Assembly (NCBI GenBank): GCA_021163105.1
Contig: JAGGXJ010000086.1
Location: 1 to 55,275 of the forward strand
Source: Syntrophobacterales bacterium
GTDB taxonomy: Bacteria > Desulfobacterota > Syntrophia > Syntrophales > UBA2210
Reading direction: 5' to 3'
DNA: 55,275 bases
Part shown: positions 54,897 through 55,275 of the stretch, in pieces
Layout: each line of letters starts with the position of its first letter
Numbering within the stretch: position 1 is the stretch's first letter
Position numbers and translations under genes: made by a program
Notes under the pieces: model-generated
Told to the model about the DNA's origin: nothing
Database searches by the model: none
What the model saw: only the letters and a program-made list of their open reading frames with translations

Positions 54897-54924
54897 AATA
54901 TACCATTATTTTTGTTTTTGTCAA
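54897..54924 (-). promoter_or_regulatory. Promoter giving a near-leaderless transcript
   Basis: Minus strand TTGACA (54924-54919), 16-base spacer, TATATT (54902-54897). The ATG begins seven bases after the -10, about where transcription should start, so the mRNA probably lacks a ribosome-binding site. Confidence 0.6.
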
Positions 54925-54974
54925 ATTGAATCTTGGTTCATCCGGTTGACGTGTAAGAAGAACAGTGGCTTTCA

Positions 54975-55274
54975 TTACGGCGTTGGCACAAAAAGATCAA
55001 TTTCCGGAATATTAGTGGAATCGTTTGCACTTGCCCCAACAAACGAGTTAACCCAGTGAAAAATGTCATTTTTAGAAATAGCTCTTCTCAGCTTTTTCAT
55101 TCTTTTTCGTTTCTCATCTAATTCCATTGAAAATGCCTGATAAATTGACTGAGAAACATGTTCTATGTGGTAGGGATTGACCAGGAGCGCGACATTATGA
55201 AGCTCTGCAGCAGCCCCGGCAAATTCGCTTAGGGTCAAGACACCATTTCCATCAATGTTGCTTGCACAGTATTC
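54975..55274 (-). CDS. otsA: Trehalose-6-phosphate synthase, C-terminal fragment (gene continues past the window)
   Basis: The last 99 codons of a GT20 family glycosyltransferase; the 87-aa ORF-track entry misses the in-frame bases to the window edge (EYCASNIDGNGVLT precedes LSEFAGAAAEL). LSEFAGAAAELHNVALLVNPYHIE is diagnostic for OtsA, which makes trehalose-6-phosphate from UDP-glucose and glucose-6-phosphate. The C-terminal tail after SFVG is short and variable. The start lies outside the window; no otsB is visible downstream. Confidence 0.85.
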   Translation of the reverse strand, partial: EYCASNIDGNGVLTLSEFAGAAAELHNVALLVNPYHIEHVSQSIYQAFSMELDEKRKRMKKLRRAISKNDIFHWVNSFVGASANDSTNIPEIDLFVPTP

Positions 55275-55275
55275 C

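Overview
The window looks like a chromosomal segment of a strictly anaerobic, probably syntrophic Desulfobacterota-type bacterium (Syntrophales-like). This is an inference from gene content: a Rex-controlled, selenocysteine-containing NAD-linked formate dehydrogenase with a formate/nitrite transporter, a beta-oxidation operon, an ADP-forming acyl-CoA ligase, a queA-tgt-yajC-secDF cluster, and many short intergenic palindromes. No rRNA, tRNA, CRISPR array, transposase or phage gene was recognised. Most genes have ordinary housekeeping or metabolic annotations.

Layout. 1-2.8 kb: gspF and a long GpsA-like dehydrogenase (both minus). 2.9-6.6 kb: a polar amino acid ABC transporter operon (ATPase, binding protein, and two permeases fused in one chain). 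6.6-13.8 kb: a minus-strand redox module, rex > NuoE-NuoF fusion > Sec-containing fdhA > FNT channel > membrane-anchored OB-fold protein, followed by an unlisted 47-aa membrane ORF. 13.8-20.2 kb: a TetR regulator, acyl-CoA dehydrogenase, HAD-crotonase fusion and thiolase (plus), ended by a terminator. 20.5-22.5 kb: a nitrilase-family amidase and a VWA-OmpA lipoprotein. 22.6-38.0 kb: a long minus-strand housekeeping run (glyS-glyQ, mgtE-recO, pyrR-pyrB-pyrC, lepB, DUF456, secF-secD-yajC, tgt, queA). 38.2-44.7 kb: DUF2065, mazG, a carboxymuconolactone-decarboxylase-like protein, an HDAC/AcuC-like deacetylase with a C-terminal Zn ribbon, a HyuA-type protein and an ADP-forming acyl-CoA ligase, in one tightly packed minus-strand unit. 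45-50 kb: HNH nuclease, MFS and DMT transporters, an aminotransferase and a second, compact HDAC-like protein. 50-55 kb: a thiamine-binding protein, a Zn ribbon, nadE, then an HTH-like / YbaK / class II aldolase operon and the 3' end of a trehalose-6-phosphate synthase gene.

How the genes fit together. Beta-oxidation would yield NADH, reduced electron-transfer flavoprotein and acetyl-CoA. The Rex/NuoEF/FdhA/FNT module would exchange electrons between NADH and formate and move formate across the membrane. The ADP-forming ligase could recover ATP from acyl-CoA, and the linked deacetylases could remove acyl-lysine marks. The strongest sequence observations are: (i) the in-frame UGA of fdhA with a textbook bacterial SECIS hairpin, which the ORF track splits into two ORFs; (ii) a Rex operator over the +1 region and ribosome-binding site of rex; (iii) a diaphorase whose N1a and N3 iron-sulfur ligand motifs are altered; (iv) an 11-codon leader ORF abutting a strong terminator upstream of pyrR, with a 146-bp MITE-like palindrome between the terminator and pyrR; (v) an apparent remnant of an arsenite methyltransferase start behind a 31-bp dyad.
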